Shown: piece by piece, positions 63,601 through 64,000 of the stretch
Numbering within the stretch: position 1 is the first letter of the stretch
How the letters are laid out: the number at the start of each line of letters is the position of its first letter
The notes under the pieces: generated by a model
Told to the model about the DNA's origin: nothing
The model's input: only the letters and a program-made list of their open reading frames with translations
Database searches by the model: none
Assembly: GCF_042186555.1 (NCBI RefSeq)
Contig: NC_133326.1
Coordinates: 100,813,452 to 100,877,451 of the forward strand
DNA length: 64,000 nucleotides
Origin: Aquarana catesbeiana
Taxonomy: Eukaryota; Chordata; Amphibia; Anura; Ranidae
Direction: 5' to 3'
Position numbers and translations under genes: made by a program

Positions 63601-64000
63601 AACCACTTGACCTCCGGAAGATTTACCCCCCTTTATGACCAGGCCATTTTTTGCGATACAGCACTGTGTTGTTTTAACTGACAATTGCGCGGCCATACAA
63701 CGCTGTAACAAAAAAAAAAAACGTATGCCATTTTTTCCCTCACAAATAGAGCTTTCTTTTAGTGGTATTTGATCACCTCTGGGTTTTTATTTTTTTTTTT
63801 GCGCTATAAACAAAAAAGATCGACAATTTTGAAAAAACAAAAACAAAAAAAAAAAACAATATTTTTTCCTTTCTGCTATAAAACATATCCAATAAAAAAA
63901 GTAAAAATCTAATTTCTTCATACATTTAGGCCAATATGTATTCTGCTACATGTCTTTGGTAAAAAAATCCCAATAACTGTATATTGATTGGTTTATGTGA
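63601..64000 (-). mobile_element. Family B element, reverse orientation, cut by window end
   Basis: ATGACCAGGCCATTTTTTGC, ACTGACAATTGCGCGG, GAGCTTTCTTTTAGTGGTAT and TTTAGGCCAATATGTATTCT are the complements of landmarks near the right end of 969-1946. The remainder lies beyond the window. Confidence 0.7.

Overview
The window looks like intergenic DNA from a large, repeat-rich vertebrate genome. An anuran, most likely a ranid-type frog, fits best. That attribution is inference. It rests on an L1 retrotransposon with the carboxy-terminal zinc motif seen in fish and amphibian lineages, L2/CR1 LINEs, a Penelope-like element, a Tc1 element of the kind common in frogs, and very many short inverted-repeat elements (MITEs) flanked by TTAA, TA or 8-bp duplications. 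I found no convincing host gene, exon, tRNA, rRNA or CRISPR array. Nearly every long open frame is a transposon gene, an antisense shadow of one, or an artefact of a tandem repeat with no stop codons.

Layout. 0-13.9 kb: a chain of MITEs, several abutting and sharing one TTAA. 14.3-15.9 kb: a complete but dead Tc1-like transposon. 16.8-18.5 kb: a TA-flanked MITE followed by a 5'-truncated CR1/L2-group LINE. 21.5-23.7 kb: more MITEs. 24.0-26.1 kb: a 41-bp minisatellite with higher-order structure. 27.6-37.7 kb: the core nest, a decayed Penelope-like element (PLE) broken by two L1 insertions. The first L1 is old, 5'-truncated, and itself carries a MITE within a MITE. The second is a full-length 6.5-kb L1 with both ORFs open. 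37.7-38.8 kb: a fragment of a Ty3/gypsy-type LTR element with a TTAA MITE inside gag. 39.8-46.7 kb: MITEs, one interrupted by an unusual foldback insertion with a 15-bp duplication. 46.7-48.7 kb: an L2-type LINE that landed in a 29-bp minisatellite (48.7-49.4 kb). 50.9-56.8 kb: two large TTAA elements, each carrying nested MITEs. 58.0-58.9 kb: a MITE with an internal minisatellite. 59.4-62.3 kb: two abutting minisatellites with 32-bp and 26-bp units. 62.6-64.0 kb: MITEs running off the window end.

How it works together. The only candidate functional unit is the full-length L1 (ORF1 RNA-binding protein, ORF2 endonuclease/reverse transcriptase, CpG-rich 5' UTR, poly(A) signal and tail, 15-bp target-site duplication). 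Everything else is decayed or non-autonomous. The value of the window is stratigraphic: in several places removing one inserted element and one copy of its duplication restores an older reading frame or repeat exactly. This fixes element boundaries, target-site rules and relative ages without outside data. Stretches described as unassigned were read and showed nothing I could name; many are probably older repeats.
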